Source of the DNA: Streptantibioticus ferralitis
GTDB taxonomy: Bacteria; Actinomycetota; Actinomycetes; Streptomycetales; Streptomycetaceae
Reading direction: 5' to 3'
DNA: 64,000 bases
Assembly: GCF_029223525.1 (NCBI RefSeq)
Contig: NZ_JARHTQ010000008.1
Location: forward strand, 186,001 to 250,000
The notes beneath the pieces are model-generated. The model was not told the DNA's origin, made no database searches, and saw nothing but the letters and a program-made list of their open reading frames with translations. Below, piece after piece: positions 10,761 through 19,110 of the stretch (position 1 is its first letter; every line of letters begins with the position of its first letter). A program made the position numbers and the translations under genes.

Positions 10761-11546
10761 TCAGCTGCTGGGGATCGGCTTGCCCTTGTTGGCGGCGGCG
10801 ACGTCGGACTTGAGGATGTCGGGCGTGAGGGGCTGGTTCTCGCCGAAGATGCTCTTGCCGTTGAGCAGGATGGTCGGGGTCGAGCTGAAGCCGGAGCTGT
10901 TGAAGTCGGCGTTGGACTTGTCGACCCACCCGTTGTACGTGCCGTCGTGCACACAGGAGGTGAAGGCCGGCGTCTTCAGGCCCGGCACCTTGTCGGCGAG
11001 CTGCAGCAGGTAGTTCTTGTCGGCGAACTTGTCCTCCCGCTCGTCGGGCTGGTTGTCGTACAGCACGTCGTGGTACTCGCGGAACTTGCCCGCGTCCTGG
11101 GCGCACGCCGCCGCGTTGGCCGCGTTCAGTGAGCCGGTGCCGCCGGTGTTCCCGTCGATCAGCCGGACCAGGTGGTACTCGCCCTTGAGCTGGCCGCTGT
11201 CCATCAGGCCGTGCACGGTGTCGCGGAAACTCTTCTCGAAGGCGTCGCAGGCCGGGCAGCGGAAGTCCTCGTACACCGTGAGCGTCGAGGGCGCACCGTT
11301 CCTGCCGACCGGAATGGCGAGACTGTTCTTGCCGACGGCGCCCTTGGGCGGGGTCACCGTGCCGCTGGTGCCGCTCTTGGTGTTGGAGACCACGATTCCG
11401 ACGGCCGCGGCGATCGCCAGTACGGCGATGATCCCGCCCGCCACCACCAGGGCTCTCTTGCGCTTGCCCCGGGCCTTCTCCCGTTCGCGTTCCGCCTGCA
11501 GCCGCTCACGGGCGCTGCGCTTTCCCTCGCTGTTCTTGTCACTCAC
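10761..11546 (-). CDS. membrane-anchored DsbA-like thioredoxin-fold protein
   Basis: 261 aa. A charged cytoplasmic N-terminus (ARERLQAEREREKARGK) is followed by one membrane segment at residues about 31-53 and an extracytoplasmic thioredoxin-fold domain. The active-site motif CPAC is near residue 97 (YEDFRCPACDAFEK). The cis-Pro region is SSTPTILLNGK. It is expected to form or isomerise disulfides in secreted proteins. A paralogue with CPVC lies at 42091-42900. It sits between trpA and lgt, with a hairpin separating it from trpA. Confidence 0.85.
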   Translation of the reverse strand: MSDKNSEGKRSARERLQAEREREKARGKRKRALVVAGGIIAVLAIAAAVGIVVSNTKSGTSGTVTPPKGAVGKNSLAIPVGRNGAPSTLTVYEDFRCPACDAFEKSFRDTVHGLMDSGQLKGEYHLVRLIDGNTGGTGSLNAANAAACAQDAGKFREYHDVLYDNQPDEREDKFADKNYLLQLADKVPGLKTPAFTSCVHDGTYNGWVDKSNADFNSSGFSSTPTILLNGKSIFGENQPLTPDILKSDVAAANKGKPIPSS

Positions 11547-11561
11547 GCCCCTGCCTAACGC

Positions 11562-11591
11562 GCCGGGGACGCGTCATCGCGCGTCCCCGGC
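11562..11591 (-). terminator. hairpin after trpA
   Basis: A 12-bp perfect inverted repeat (11562-11573, GCCGGGGACGCG, and 11580-11591) with a 6-base loop lies 35 bp past the trpA stop. It probably ends the trpBA transcript. Confidence 0.7.
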
Positions 11592-11625
11592 GGTCAATTC
11601 CCCCGAACGGATCACCGTCCGCGGC

Positions 11626-12438
11626 TCAGCGCTTACGCACGCCGGTCGCCAGTTCCCCGGCCAGGCCGCGGACCGCGGCGATACCGGACTGCGTGTCGGG
11701 TGCGTCCAGCAGGCGCTTGACGAAGGCCGAGCCGACGATCACGCCGTCGGCGAATCCGGCCACCTCGGCTGCCTGCTCGGCGTTGGAGACTCCGAGGCCG
11801 ACGCAGACCGGCAGGTCGGTGCTGGCGCGAGTGCGGCGCACCAGGTCGGCGGCCTGCGCACCGACCGAGGCGCGGGTGCCGGTGACGCCCATCAGCGAGG
11901 CCGCGTAGACGAAGCCGGAACCCGCGGCCGTGATCTTCGCGAGGCGCTCGTCCCGGCTGCTGGGCGCGACGACGAACACGGTGGCCAGACCGTGCCGCTC
12001 GGCCGCCGCACGCCACCCCGCGGACTCCTCCACCGGCAGGTCGGGCAGGATGCAGCCCGCTCCCCCGGCGTCGGCCAGTTCCTCGGCGAACCGCTCCGCG
12101 CCATGGCGGTCGACGGGGTTCCAGTAGGTCATGCACAGCACCGGCGCACCGGTCGCCGCGTGCACCTCGCCGACCGTGCGGACCACGTCGACGATCTTGA
12201 CGCCGCCGCGCAGCGCGATGTCGTCGGCGGTCTGGATCACCGGCCCGTCGAGCACCGGATCGCTGTGCGGCAGCCCGATCTCGACGATGTCGCAACCGCC
12301 TTCGACCATGGCGATCGCGGCGGCGGTGCCCTCGTCCACGGACGGGAAGCCCGCCGGGAGGTAGCCGACCAGCGCGGCGCGGTTCTCGGCCTTGGCGGTG
12401 GCCAGCGCCTCGTTCAACAGCTGGATGTTCCCGCTCAC
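11626..12438 (-). CDS. trpA: tryptophan synthase alpha chain
   Basis: 270 aa TIM barrel. It cleaves indole-3-glycerol phosphate to indole and glyceraldehyde 3-phosphate and channels indole to TrpB. Visible motifs are the catalytic Glu/Asp stretch [17 protein letters not shown] (residues about 49-65) and the phosphate-binding [15 protein letters not shown] and VGSAFVK near the C-terminus. Its ATG overlaps the trpB stop by 4 bp (ATGA), so the two subunits are translationally coupled. Confidence 0.97.
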   Translation of the reverse strand: MSGNIQLLNEALATAKAENRAALVGYLPAGFPSVDEGTAAAIAMVEGGCDIVEIGLPHSDPVLDGPVIQTADDIALRGGVKIVDVVRTVGEVHAATGAPVLCMTYWNPVDRHGAERFAEELADAGGAGCILPDLPVEESAGWRAAAERHGLATVFVVAPSSRDERLAKITAAGSGFVYAASLMGVTGTRASVGAQAADLVRRTRASTDLPVCVGLGVSNAEQAAEVAGFADGVIVGSAFVKRLLDAPDTQSGIAAVRGLAGELATGVRKR

Positions 12439-13679
12439 TTGGCGTCCCCCTCAGGTGCGTCGTACAGCCCGAAGTAGCGGGCGGCGGTGTCCATGTCCTT
12501 GTCGCCGCGGCCGGAGAGGTTGACCAACAGCAGTCCGTCGGGGCCGAGTTCACGGCCGAGGTCCAGGGCGCCCGCGAGCGCGTGCGCGCTCTCGATGGCC
12601 GGGATGATGCCCTCGGTGCGGGAGAGCAGCCGCAGTGCCCGCATCGCCTCGTCATCGGTGACCGGGCGGTACTCGGCGCGGCCGACGTCCTTCAGGTACG
12701 AGTGCTCGGGGCCGATGCCGGGGTAGTCGAGCCCGGCGGAGATCGAGTAGGGCTCGGTGATCTGGCCGTCCTCGTCCTGCAGTACGTAGGAGCGCGAGCC
12801 GTGCAGGATGCCGGGCTCTCCCGCGGTCAGCGTCGCCGCGTGCTCACCGGACTCGACGCCGTGTCCGGCCGCCTCCAGACCGACCAGCCGTACGTCCTCG
12901 TCGGGCAGGAAGGCGTGGAAGATGCCGATCGCGTTGGAGCCCCCGCCGACGCAGGCGCAGATGGCGTCCGGCAGCCGTCCGGCGCGCTCCAGGATCTGCC
13001 GCCGCGCCTCCACCCCGATGACCCGGTGGAAGTCGCGCACCAAGGCCGGGAAGGGGTGCGGTCCGGCGACCGTGCCGAACAGGTAGTGCGTGGAGTCGAC
13101 GTTGGCGACCCAGTCGCGGAACGCCTCGTTGATGGCGTCCTTGAGGGTACGGCTGCCCGACTTCACGGCGATGACCTCGGCGCCGAGCATCCGCATCCGG
13201 GCGACGTTGAGCGCCTGGCGCTGGGTGTCCACCTCGCCCATGTAGATCGTGCAGTCGAGGCCGAACAGTGCGCAGGCGGTCGCCGTGGCGACGCCGTGCT
13301 GCCCGGCGCCGGTCTCGGCGATCACCCGGGTCTTGCCCATGCGCTTGGTGAGCAGCGCCTGGCCCAGCACGTTGTTGATCTTGTGCGAGCCGGTGTGGTT
13401 GAGGTCCTCGCGCTTGAGGAAGATCCGCGCGCCGCCCGCGTGCTCGGCGAACCGCTTGACCTCGGTGAGCGGGCTGGGGCGTCCGGTGTAGTGGACCAGC
13501 AGGTCGTTCAGTTCCGCTGCGAAGGCCGGGTCGCCCTTGGCCTTCTCGTACTCGGCGGCGACCTCGTCGACCGCGGCGACCAGCGCCTCGGGGATGAACT
13601 TCCCGCCGAACGCGCCGAAGTAGCCCTCGGCGTTGGGGACTTGACCCTCCGGGTCCGGGATGAAGAAGTCGGTGGACAT
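12435..13679 (-). CDS. trpB: tryptophan synthase beta chain
   Basis: 414 aa, PLP enzyme that condenses indole with serine. HTGSHKINN holds the PLP lysine near residue 104, and [10 protein letters not shown] is the phosphate-binding glycine loop. Typical ends are present ([16 protein letters not shown] near the start, [13 protein letters not shown] near the end). ATG 13679 is preceded by GAGGAGT. It is separated from trpM by a 763-bp repeat-filled gap, so trpBA may have its own promoter. Confidence 0.97.
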   Translation of the reverse strand: MSTDFFIPDPEGQVPNAEGYFGAFGGKFIPEALVAAVDEVAAEYEKAKGDPAFAAELNDLLVHYTGRPSPLTEVKRFAEHAGGARIFLKREDLNHTGSHKINNVLGQALLTKRMGKTRVIAETGAGQHGVATATACALFGLDCTIYMGEVDTQRQALNVARMRMLGAEVIAVKSGSRTLKDAINEAFRDWVANVDSTHYLFGTVAGPHPFPALVRDFHRVIGVEARRQILERAGRLPDAICACVGGGSNAIGIFHAFLPDEDVRLVGLEAAGHGVESGEHAATLTAGEPGILHGSRSYVLQDEDGQITEPYSISAGLDYPGIGPEHSYLKDVGRAEYRPVTDDEAMRALRLLSRTEGIIPAIESAHALAGALDLGRELGPDGLLLVNLSGRGDKDMDTAARYFGLYDAPEGDAK

Positions 13680-13833
13680 TCGGTGTACTCCTCGACGGGG
13701 CTGGCGCCCCGTACTCCGTGATCTGCGGCGAATGCGGTGGTTTACCCGGTGAGTGCGACTTTAGGGCTTGCGGGGTCCCTGCGGGCTCCCTGCGGGATGG
13801 CGGTACAGCGGTTCGGCGGTTCGGCGGGGTTGC

Positions 13834-13889
13834 GGTGGGTTCGGCACCGCCGGGCCACACTGTGGTGGTTGCTCGCCGTCGCGGCGGGA
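13834..13889 (+). repeat. R1 dispersed intergenic repeat, copy 1
   Basis: Contains GGTTCGGCACCGCCGG, a variable 12-15 bp stretch, then GTGGTTGCTCGCCGTCGCGG. The same arrangement recurs in other gaps of this window (see other R1 entries). The name R1 is used only for this report. Confidence 0.75.
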
Positions 13890-13928
13890 ACTGATCAACG
13901 TCACAGTTGCGAGCCGTGTGGCGGAATC

Positions 13929-14236
13929 CGACTGACATCGCGACTGCGCGCCCCGGCGGCGGAAACCACTGAGGCCGTGGGTTACGCACCGCGGCGGCGA
14001 AAACCCACCGACGCCGTCGGTTACCCGCCGCAGCGACGGAAAACCGCTGACGCCGTCGGTCACGCACCGCAGGGCGGAAACCGCTGACGCCGTCGGTCAC
14101 GCACCGCGGCGGCGAAAACCCACCGACGCCGTCGGTTACCCACCGCAGCGACGGAAAACCGCTGACGCCGTCGGGCACGCACCGCGGTAGCGGAAACCCA
14201 CCGACCACGTGGTCGCTCGCCGCCGAAGGCGAATTC
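13929..14236. repeat. tandem array of about eight 37-40 bp units
   Basis: Units begin at about 13929, 13966, 14005, 14045, 14082, 14120, 14160 and 14198. Each is built as (C)GACGCCGTCGGT, then ACGCACCGC or ACCCGCCGC, then GGCGGCGAAAACC or AGCGACGGAAAAC. Units 2 and 5, and 3, 4 and 6, are nearly identical, giving a higher-order pattern of about 115 bp (14005 versus 14120). The outermost units are degenerate, and the last merges into half of an R1 element. Lengths vary, so no reading frame is kept. Confidence 0.75.
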
Positions 14237-14240
14237 CATT

Positions 14241-14297
14241 CCGCCGCAACGGTGAGCAACCACCACCGCGGAGTCCGGCGGGACCGAACCCACCGCA
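14241..14297 (-). repeat. R1 dispersed repeat, copy 2 (inverted)
   Basis: Reverse complement matches copy 1: GGTGGGTTCGGTCCCGCC, then GTGGTGGTTGCTCACC and GTTGCGGCGG. With copy 1 it flanks the tandem array as an inverted pair. Confidence 0.7.
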
Positions 14298-14340
14298 GTG
14301 ACAGAGGCATCCTTTCGCCGCCGCGACGGAAAGATCTTCA

Positions 14341-14393
14341 CCGCTACGGCATGCAACCACTACACGTGGCCCGGCGATGCCGAACCAACCGCA
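14341..14393 (-). repeat. R1 dispersed repeat, copy 3 (inverted)
   Basis: Reverse complement contains GGTTGGTTCGGCATCGCC, GGGCCACGTGTAGTGG and TTGCATGCCGTAGCGG, matching the R1 consensus with scattered substitutions. Confidence 0.65.
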
Positions 14394-14442
14394 ACCCGCG
14401 AAGATCAGCCGGACGGAACCGGGGCCGTACCCCGGAACGTGT

Positions 14443-14598
14443 TCAAGCCGTCGCGGAGCGACGGCGCCATCGCATGCCGTTCACCTGGCCCGGCTCGCAG
14501 CCGATGACATACCGCACGCGCCGCCCGAGCACCCGCCGTGCGGGTGCCCGGCAGCCGCGCGGACGGCAGCCGCGAGCCAGACGGACGCAGACGGCCAT
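14443..14598 (-). CDS. trpM: small tryptophan biosynthesis modulator, TrpM-like (51 aa)
   Basis: Translating the minus strand from ATG 14598 gives MAVCVRLARGCRPRGC, then RAPARRVLGRRVRYVIG, then CEPGQVNGMRWRRRSATA and a stop at 14443. A very basic Arg/Cys/Gly-rich protein of this size directly after trpC matches TrpM of Streptomyces coelicolor, reported to modulate tryptophan synthesis and development. It starts 6 bp after the trpC stop, with AGGGA upstream, so it is in the trpC operon. The mechanism is not readable from the sequence. Assignment rests on remembered family sequence and position. Confidence 0.8.
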   Translation of the reverse strand: MAVCVRLARGCRPRGCRAPARRVLGRRVRYVIGCEPGQVNGMRWRRRSATA

Positions 14599-14604
14599 GG
14601 GCGG

Positions 14605-15414
14605 TCAGTCCCTGCCGTGGCGCAGCGCGGGGTGCGCGCCCGCGGCGACGAGGTCGGCGACAGCGGCCTTGGGGTCGCGGCCGGTGACCAGGGACTCGCC
14701 GACGAGTACCGCGTCGGCGCCGTCGTTGGCGTAGGCGATCAGGTCGTGCGGGCCGCGTACGCCCGATTCCGCGACCTTCACGATGTGGCCGGGGATTTCC
14801 GGCGCGACCCGGGCGAAGTTGCCACGGTCGACCTCAAGGGTCTTCAGGTTGCGGGCGTTGACCCCGATGATCTTCGCCCCGGCGTCCACCGCCCGCTGGA
14901 CCTCGTCCTCGTCGTGCACCTCGACGAGCGGAGTGAGCCCGATCGACTCGGCGCGCTCGATGAGGGAGACCAGCGCCTCCTGCTCAAGGGCCGCGACGAT
15001 CAGCAGCGCGAGGTCGGCGCCGTACGCCCGTGCCTCCCAGAGCTGGTAGGCGGTGACGATGAAGTCCTTGCGCAGGACCGGGATGTCCACCCTGGCCCGT
15101 ACCGCCTCAAGGTCCGCCAGGGAGCCGCCGAACCGGCGCTGCTCGGTCAGGACGCTGATCACGGCCGCGCCGCCCGCCTCGTAGTCCGCGGCCAGGCCGG
15201 CCGGGTCGGCGATCGCGGCGAGCGCGCCCTTGCTGGGGCTGGACCGCTTGACCTCGCAGATCACCTTCACGCTGTCGCCGCGCAGCGCGGCGACACCGTC
15301 CTTCGCCGGCTGGGCTTTGGCCGCCCGCTCCTTGAGCTCGTCGAGGGAGACACGCGCCTGCCGTTCGGCGAGGTCGGCGCGGACTCCGTCGATGATCTCG
15401 TCGAGCACACTCAC
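14605..15414 (-). CDS. trpC: indole-3-glycerol phosphate synthase
   Basis: 269 aa from GTG 15414 ([15 protein letters not shown]), preceded by GGAAGGGGG; in-frame codons further upstream lack a ribosome site. A TIM barrel that decarboxylates and cyclises CdRP. Motifs: [10 protein letters not shown] (residues about 53-62, catalytic Lys), VLRKDFIV, and [13 protein letters not shown]. It is first of a trpC-trpM pair. About 160 bp of noncoding sequence lies between it and the DUF2752 gene. Confidence 0.96.
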   Translation of the reverse strand: MSVLDEIIDGVRADLAERQARVSLDELKERAAKAQPAKDGVAALRGDSVKVICEVKRSSPSKGALAAIADPAGLAADYEAGGAAVISVLTEQRRFGGSLADLEAVRARVDIPVLRKDFIVTAYQLWEARAYGADLALLIVAALEQEALVSLIERAESIGLTPLVEVHDEDEVQRAVDAGAKIIGVNARNLKTLEVDRGNFARVAPEIPGHIVKVAESGVRGPHDLIAYANDGADAVLVGESLVTGRDPKAAVADLVAAGAHPALRHGRD

Positions 15415-15576
15415 GCGAGCGGCCCCCTTCCGGTGGCGGTTGTCGAAGTTCCGAAAACCTACTGGTGGATCTGTGGAGCTCAGGTAGTGCGATGGTATCC
15501 GCCGCGGGCCGAAGAGACGGCATCCGGTTGCCGCTAGTCCCATCACCTGGACAAATACAGCTACTCGGAGCAGTGC

Positions 15577-16275
15577 CTAGGGCGCCAGGAACGCCCCGAA
15601 CGACAGGTTCCGGACAACGCTGAAGACCAGTACGACGGCGCCGAGCCCCCACCACACCGCCCGCGGCACGCGCAGCGCGGCCGGGCGGCCGCGCACCTCG
15701 CGGGAGAGCCAGAGCGCCCACAGCACGGCGGCGGTCCCGTAGCCGACGACTGCCAGCGCGTTGTCGCGCAGCGCGCCGCCGAAGTCGCCGTGCACCACGG
15801 CGTACGCGCTGCGCAGTCCGCCGCAGGCGGGGCAGTACCAGCCGGTCAGGTACAGGAAGGGGCACACCGGGTAGTGCCCCGGGTGGTTGGGGTCCACGGA
15901 CCCCACGTACCCGAAGGCCCCCGTGACCGCGGCCAGCAGGCCGACGGGAGCGCCGACACGCCGGAGCAGGGTCCGGGGGGCCGGTCGCCCACCGGATACG
16001 CCACCCCGCGGGGGTGTGGCGAAGCCGTGTGCCGCGGACGGGGGTGCGCTCGTCGCCGTCCGCCCGGCGCGGGCGTCCGGCCCGCCGTACCCCATGGGCG
16101 CGGCGGTCGGGCGCTGTGCAGGGCCACCGGAATCGGCCGGGCTGATCGGTTGGCTGGACGACACGAGCCGATTCTCCCTGGAAACACCGGCAGGCGCAGC
16201 ACCGGGGCGATGCGCTCCCGACACTGCGCCTGACGCGCTGTCGCGTGGCCGCTCAGCCGACTCGTCGCCGGGCAT
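15577..16275 (-). CDS. DUF2752-family membrane protein
   Basis: 232 aa. A Pro/Ala/Gly-rich disordered N-terminus of about 105 residues precedes a membrane domain with three to four helices. CPFLYLTGWYCPACGGLRS (near residue 140) is the conserved DUF2752 signature with its Cys pair. It is regularly found beside actinobacterial trp genes but has no established function. It lies upstream of trpC in the same direction, with the HGxxPAAW gene upstream again. Confidence 0.85.
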   Translation of the reverse strand: MPGDESAERPRDSASGAVSGAHRPGAAPAGVSRENRLVSSSQPISPADSGGPAQRPTAAPMGYGGPDARAGRTATSAPPSAAHGFATPPRGGVSGGRPAPRTLLRRVGAPVGLLAAVTGAFGYVGSVDPNHPGHYPVCPFLYLTGWYCPACGGLRSAYAVVHGDFGGALRDNALAVVGYGTAAVLWALWLSREVRGRPAALRVPRAVWWGLGAVVLVFSVVRNLSFGAFLAP

Positions 16276-16424
16276 CGGCGATCACGGGAGCCGGTCCGCG
16301 CTGTGGGATTGGTCACCGCCCTGGCGGCAGGCCCTGCCGGGACGCGCGACCACGGTGCCGGGCGGCGGTACGGAGACCGCCACACCCCACGGCGCTCAGG
16401 CGGTGAACAGCCGCCGGACGGGCC

Positions 16425-16637
16425 TCAGCGACCGGCCTTCTGCGGCGTGGGGGCGCCGAGGCCCGCCGCGCGCATGCCCAGGGTCACGACGCCGCCGAGG
16501 GCAACCACGGCCATACCCGCCCAGAAACCGACCGGCTCGGCCGCGACGGTGAAGACACCCGCGACACAGAAGCCGATGAAGGTGATGATGACGCCGGTCC
16601 AGGCGGCAGGCGTGTGTCCGTGGCTGTTTCCCGCCAT
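16425..16637 (-). CDS. HGxxPAAW-motif small membrane protein
   Basis: 70 aa from ATG 16637, which has AAGGAGT five bases upstream. The N-terminus MAGNSHGHTPAAW carries the motif that names the family. Two membrane helices follow (about residues 14-34 and 38-58) and a short polar tail. It is conserved next to trp genes in Streptomyces; its function is unknown. It probably shares a transcript with the trp-associated membrane protein 105 bp upstream. Confidence 0.85.
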   Translation of the reverse strand: MAGNSHGHTPAAWTGVIITFIGFCVAGVFTVAAEPVGFWAGMAVVALGGVVTLGMRAAGLGAPTPQKAGR

Positions 16638-16742
16638 TTCTACTCCTTGCATGTGCTCTGGCGCCGACTGAGGGCGCATTGATCCTCAGGCCATTGTCAC
16701 CCGTCCGCAGCAGTGCTCGTCATCGGGGGCCCGGCACCGGGT

Positions 16743-17399
16743 TCAGTCGGCGGTGGGGTCCTCGCCGCGGTCCAGTGCCTTCCACATCTCGCCGGGCTGC
16801 TCGGGGTCGGGCGCGCGGCGGGCGGCGCGCTGGGGGCGGGGGCCGCCGGCGCGCTCGTAGCGGCTGGACATGGTCGGCCAGGCGGCGCCCCGCACGATGG
16901 CCAGTGCCCCGGCGAGCAGCAGGAGCAGCCCGCCCACCGCGGCGACCCACGGCCAGCCGGTGTGGCCGACGTGCTGGACGGCGGTGCCGGTCAGGCCGCT
17001 GGCCTTGGCGGCGGCGGCGTTGAGCGCTTTGGTGTCGGCGGCGCCGGTGACGCACGCCGCAACGGTCCCGGCGCCGCACAGTGCGAGCAGGGCCGAGACC
17101 ACCAGGCGCCCGACCCGGCGCACCGCGAAGACCGCGACCAGCGCGGCCAGTCCGACCAGTGCCAGGGCGTCCGGCAGCCCGGTGACCGCCTTGCCGGTGG
17201 CGGTGACCGGAATCACACTGCCTGCCGACGGTGCCGTTCCGGTCGACCAGGTCTTGCCCGCCGCGAGCAGTACGAGCGCGGCGCCCGCCGCGCCGAGCAG
17301 CAGCGCCACGGCAAGGCTGCGCCGTCCGGAACCGCGGCTCGGCGGTTCGGCGGCGGATTCCTCGGCGGGGCGGGGCGGGGGCACTGCGGCGACACTCAC
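16743..17399 (-). CDS. Trp biosynthesis-associated membrane protein (TIGR02234 type)
   Basis: 218 aa from GTG 17399 (MSVAAVPPPRP) with GGAAGG five bases upstream. It has four predicted membrane helices (about residues 31-50, 72-94, 101-120 and 150-172), with an extracytoplasmic loop containing GKTWSTGTAPSAGS and a basic cytoplasmic tail. This matches the actinobacterial protein called Trp_oprn_chp. Its role is not established. It is the first gene of the leftward trp block and diverges from the S53 protease. Confidence 0.82.
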   Translation of the reverse strand: MSVAAVPPPRPAEESAAEPPSRGSGRRSLAVALLLGAAGAALVLLAAGKTWSTGTAPSAGSVIPVTATGKAVTGLPDALALVGLAALVAVFAVRRVGRLVVSALLALCGAGTVAACVTGAADTKALNAAAAKASGLTGTAVQHVGHTGWPWVAAVGGLLLLLAGALAIVRGAAWPTMSSRYERAGGPRPQRAARRAPDPEQPGEMWKALDRGEDPTAD

Positions 17400-17474
17400 G
17401 CCTTCCACTATCTCGTCCCCGCGCGGCCGTCCGGCACCCGGGGGCCACGGACGGCGATTTGTAGTGGCTACCCC

Positions 17475-17502
17475 GCGGGCGGCGCTTCGAAGCGCCGCCC
17501 GC
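17475..17502. repeat. 28-bp perfect palindrome in the trp/S53 divergent gap
   Basis: GCGGGCGGCGCTTC and its exact reverse complement meet at TTCGAA, 76 bp upstream of the trp-associated membrane gene. The whole gap 17400-17813 (414 bp) separates two divergent starts. It also carries a common Streptomyces motif at about 17689-17710 (AGCTTCGCCCCCGGACCCC). The palindrome could be an operator, or a leader hairpin of the leftward transcript. No Trp-rich leader peptide was found upstream of it. Confidence 0.7.
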
Positions 17503-17813
17503 CCCCATGAGCGGGCAATTTCTTCCCCCCGGAACCCCATCCACCGGCAAAGCGGCGGTACAGAGTCGCGCGTGCGCTCTTGTTGACGTGCGCCGGTCAC
17601 ATTACGTTTTCCGGCAATCCGCCTCCGGATATCGGTCGACGGGCCGAATGCGGAGCTCCCGCCCCGCACGGAGGTTGAGGAGATTTTCCGGGAGCTTCGC
17701 CCCCGGACCCCGGCACCACACCAACGCGCAAGCAGGCCATGGCTCGCCCCCCCTGTCCGCCGTGGCCTGTCCCCCCTCATGACTCCGGGTCACCAGCCAC
17801 AGGAGGCAGTACA

Positions 17814-19055
17814 TTGCGCAGATCCATGCCCAAGGCGCTTTACCGCGCCGGGCTTTCCCTGACCGCCGCGGCGGGCCTCGCGCTCTCCGGCTTCGCCGCC
17901 GCACCCGCCGCCAACGCGCAGCAGTCCCCGCTGACTTCCGGCGCGCACGGCGTTCGTACCATCCACTCCTGCGCCATCCCGAACAAGGCCGACTGGGCGG
18001 CGTGCAACGCGCTCAAGGTGGTCGGCGGCACGGTCGCCGCCAAGGCGACGGGCGTCTCCCCCGAGGCCGCCCCCTCCGGCTTCGGCCCGAGCGACCTGCA
18101 CAAGGCCTACTCGCTTCCGTCCAGCGGCGGTTCCGGCGCGACCGTGGCGATCGTCGACGCGCAGGACAACCCCAACGCCGAGAAGGACCTGGCCGCCTAC
18201 CGCAAGCAGTTCGGGCTGCCCGCCTGCACCAGCTCAGGCGGCTGCTTCAAGAAGGTCGGCCAGACCGGCAGCACCACCAACCTCCCCGCGCCTGACGCCG
18301 GTTGGGCCGAGGAGGAGTCGCTGGACGTCGACATGGCCAGCGCGATCTGCCCCAGCTGCCACATCCTGCTGGTCGAGGCCAACTCGCCGTCCATGGCCGA
18401 CCTCGGCGCGTCGGTCAACGAGGCCGTCAAGCTCGGCGCGAAGTACGTATCCAACAGCTACGGCGGCGGCGAGTCCTCGTCCGACCCCGGATACGACAGC
18501 AAGTACTTCAACCACCCCGGTGTGGCCATCACCGTGAGCTCCGGCGACTCCGGCTACGGCGTCGAGTACCCGGCCGCCTCGCGGTACGTCACCGCCGTCG
18601 GCGGCACCCACCTCACCACGGCGTCCAACAGCCGCGGTTGGACCGAGACCGCCTGGAGCGGCGCCGGATCCGGCTGCTCGGCGTATGACGCCAAGCCCGG
18701 TTGGCAGAAGGACAGCGGCTGCGGCAAGCGCACGGTCGCCGATGTCTCGGCGGTCGCCGACCCGGCCACCGGTGTCGCGGTCTACGACACCTACGGCGGC
18801 GACCCGGGCTGGGAGGTCTTCGGCGGTACGAGCGTCTCGTCGCCGATCATCGCCAGCGTGTACGCGCTCGCCGGAAAGCCGTCTTCCGGCTCCACCCCGG
18901 CTACGTTCCCGTACGCCCACACCTCGGCGCTGAACGATGTGACGAGCGGTTCCAACGGCTCGTGCGGCGGTGGCTACCTGTGCACCGCCAAGCCCGGCTA
19001 CGACGGCCCGACGGGCCTCGGCACCCCGAAGGGCACCGCGGCCTTCAAGGGCTGA
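17814..19055 (+). CDS. secreted S53-family (sedolisin) serine-carboxyl protease
   Basis: About 413 aa. TTG 17814 is chosen because AGGAGG lies 7 bases before it; the next ATG (17826) is 19 bases away. A signal peptide (MRRSMPKALYRAG, hydrophobic core, cut after APAANA) directs export. The sedolisin Glu/Asp pair is in EEESLDVDMAS (residues about 164-174), the oxyanion Asp lies in SSGDSGYG, and the catalytic Ser in FGGTSVSSPI. The large N-terminal activation propeptide typical of the family seems to be missing, since the mature start runs straight into the catalytic domain. It lies between trp genes but is unrelated in function. Confidence 0.88.
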   Translation: MRRSMPKALYRAGLSLTAAAGLALSGFAAAPAANAQQSPLTSGAHGVRTIHSCAIPNKADWAACNALKVVGGTVAAKATGVSPEAAPSGFGPSDLHKAYSLPSSGGSGATVAIVDAQDNPNAEKDLAAYRKQFGLPACTSSGGCFKKVGQTGSTTNLPAPDAGWAEEESLDVDMASAICPSCHILLVEANSPSMADLGASVNEAVKLGAKYVSNSYGGGESSSDPGYDSKYFNHPGVAITVSSGDSGYGVEYPAASRYVTAVGGTHLTTASNSRGWTETAWSGAGSGCSAYDAKPGWQKDSGCGKRTVADVSAVADPATGVAVYDTYGGDPGWEVFGGTSVSSPIIASVYALAGKPSSGSTPATFPYAHTSALNDVTSGSNGSCGGGYLCTAKPGYDGPTGLGTPKGTAAFKG

Positions 19056-19068
19056 CCCCGTTGAGCGG

Positions 19069-19100
19069 GTTGGGCCGCCCACTCCCGGGGGCGGCCCAAC
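19069..19100. terminator. bidirectional hairpin between S53 protease and trpE
   Basis: A perfect 12-bp inverted repeat (19069-19080, GTTGGGCCGCCC, and 19089-19100) with an 8-base loop lies between two convergent genes only 55 bp apart. It can serve both. Confidence 0.75.
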
Positions 19101-19110
19101 TCACCTGCGT

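Larger units (their letters stand above)
13680..14442. other. 763-bp repeat-filled gap inside the trp cluster (trpM-trpB)
   Basis: No supported coding region. Reading rightward it holds one R1 repeat copy (13834-13889, plus orientation), a short-period tandem array (13929-14236), then two R1 copies in the opposite orientation (14241-14297 and 14341-14393). Open frames here are repeats of Asp-Gly-Val-Gly-Phe type with no ribosome site and were rejected. The trpB promoter or readthrough from trpCM must lie in or across this stretch. Confidence 0.7.

Noticed and set aside
13929-14236. CRISPR array
   Set aside because: Units are directly contiguous with no unique spacers, differ in length and sequence, and no cas genes are nearby.
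17475-17813. Trp-leader-peptide attenuator of the trp block
   Set aside because: No short frame with clustered TGG codons precedes the palindrome on the minus strand, so classical attenuation is not supported.
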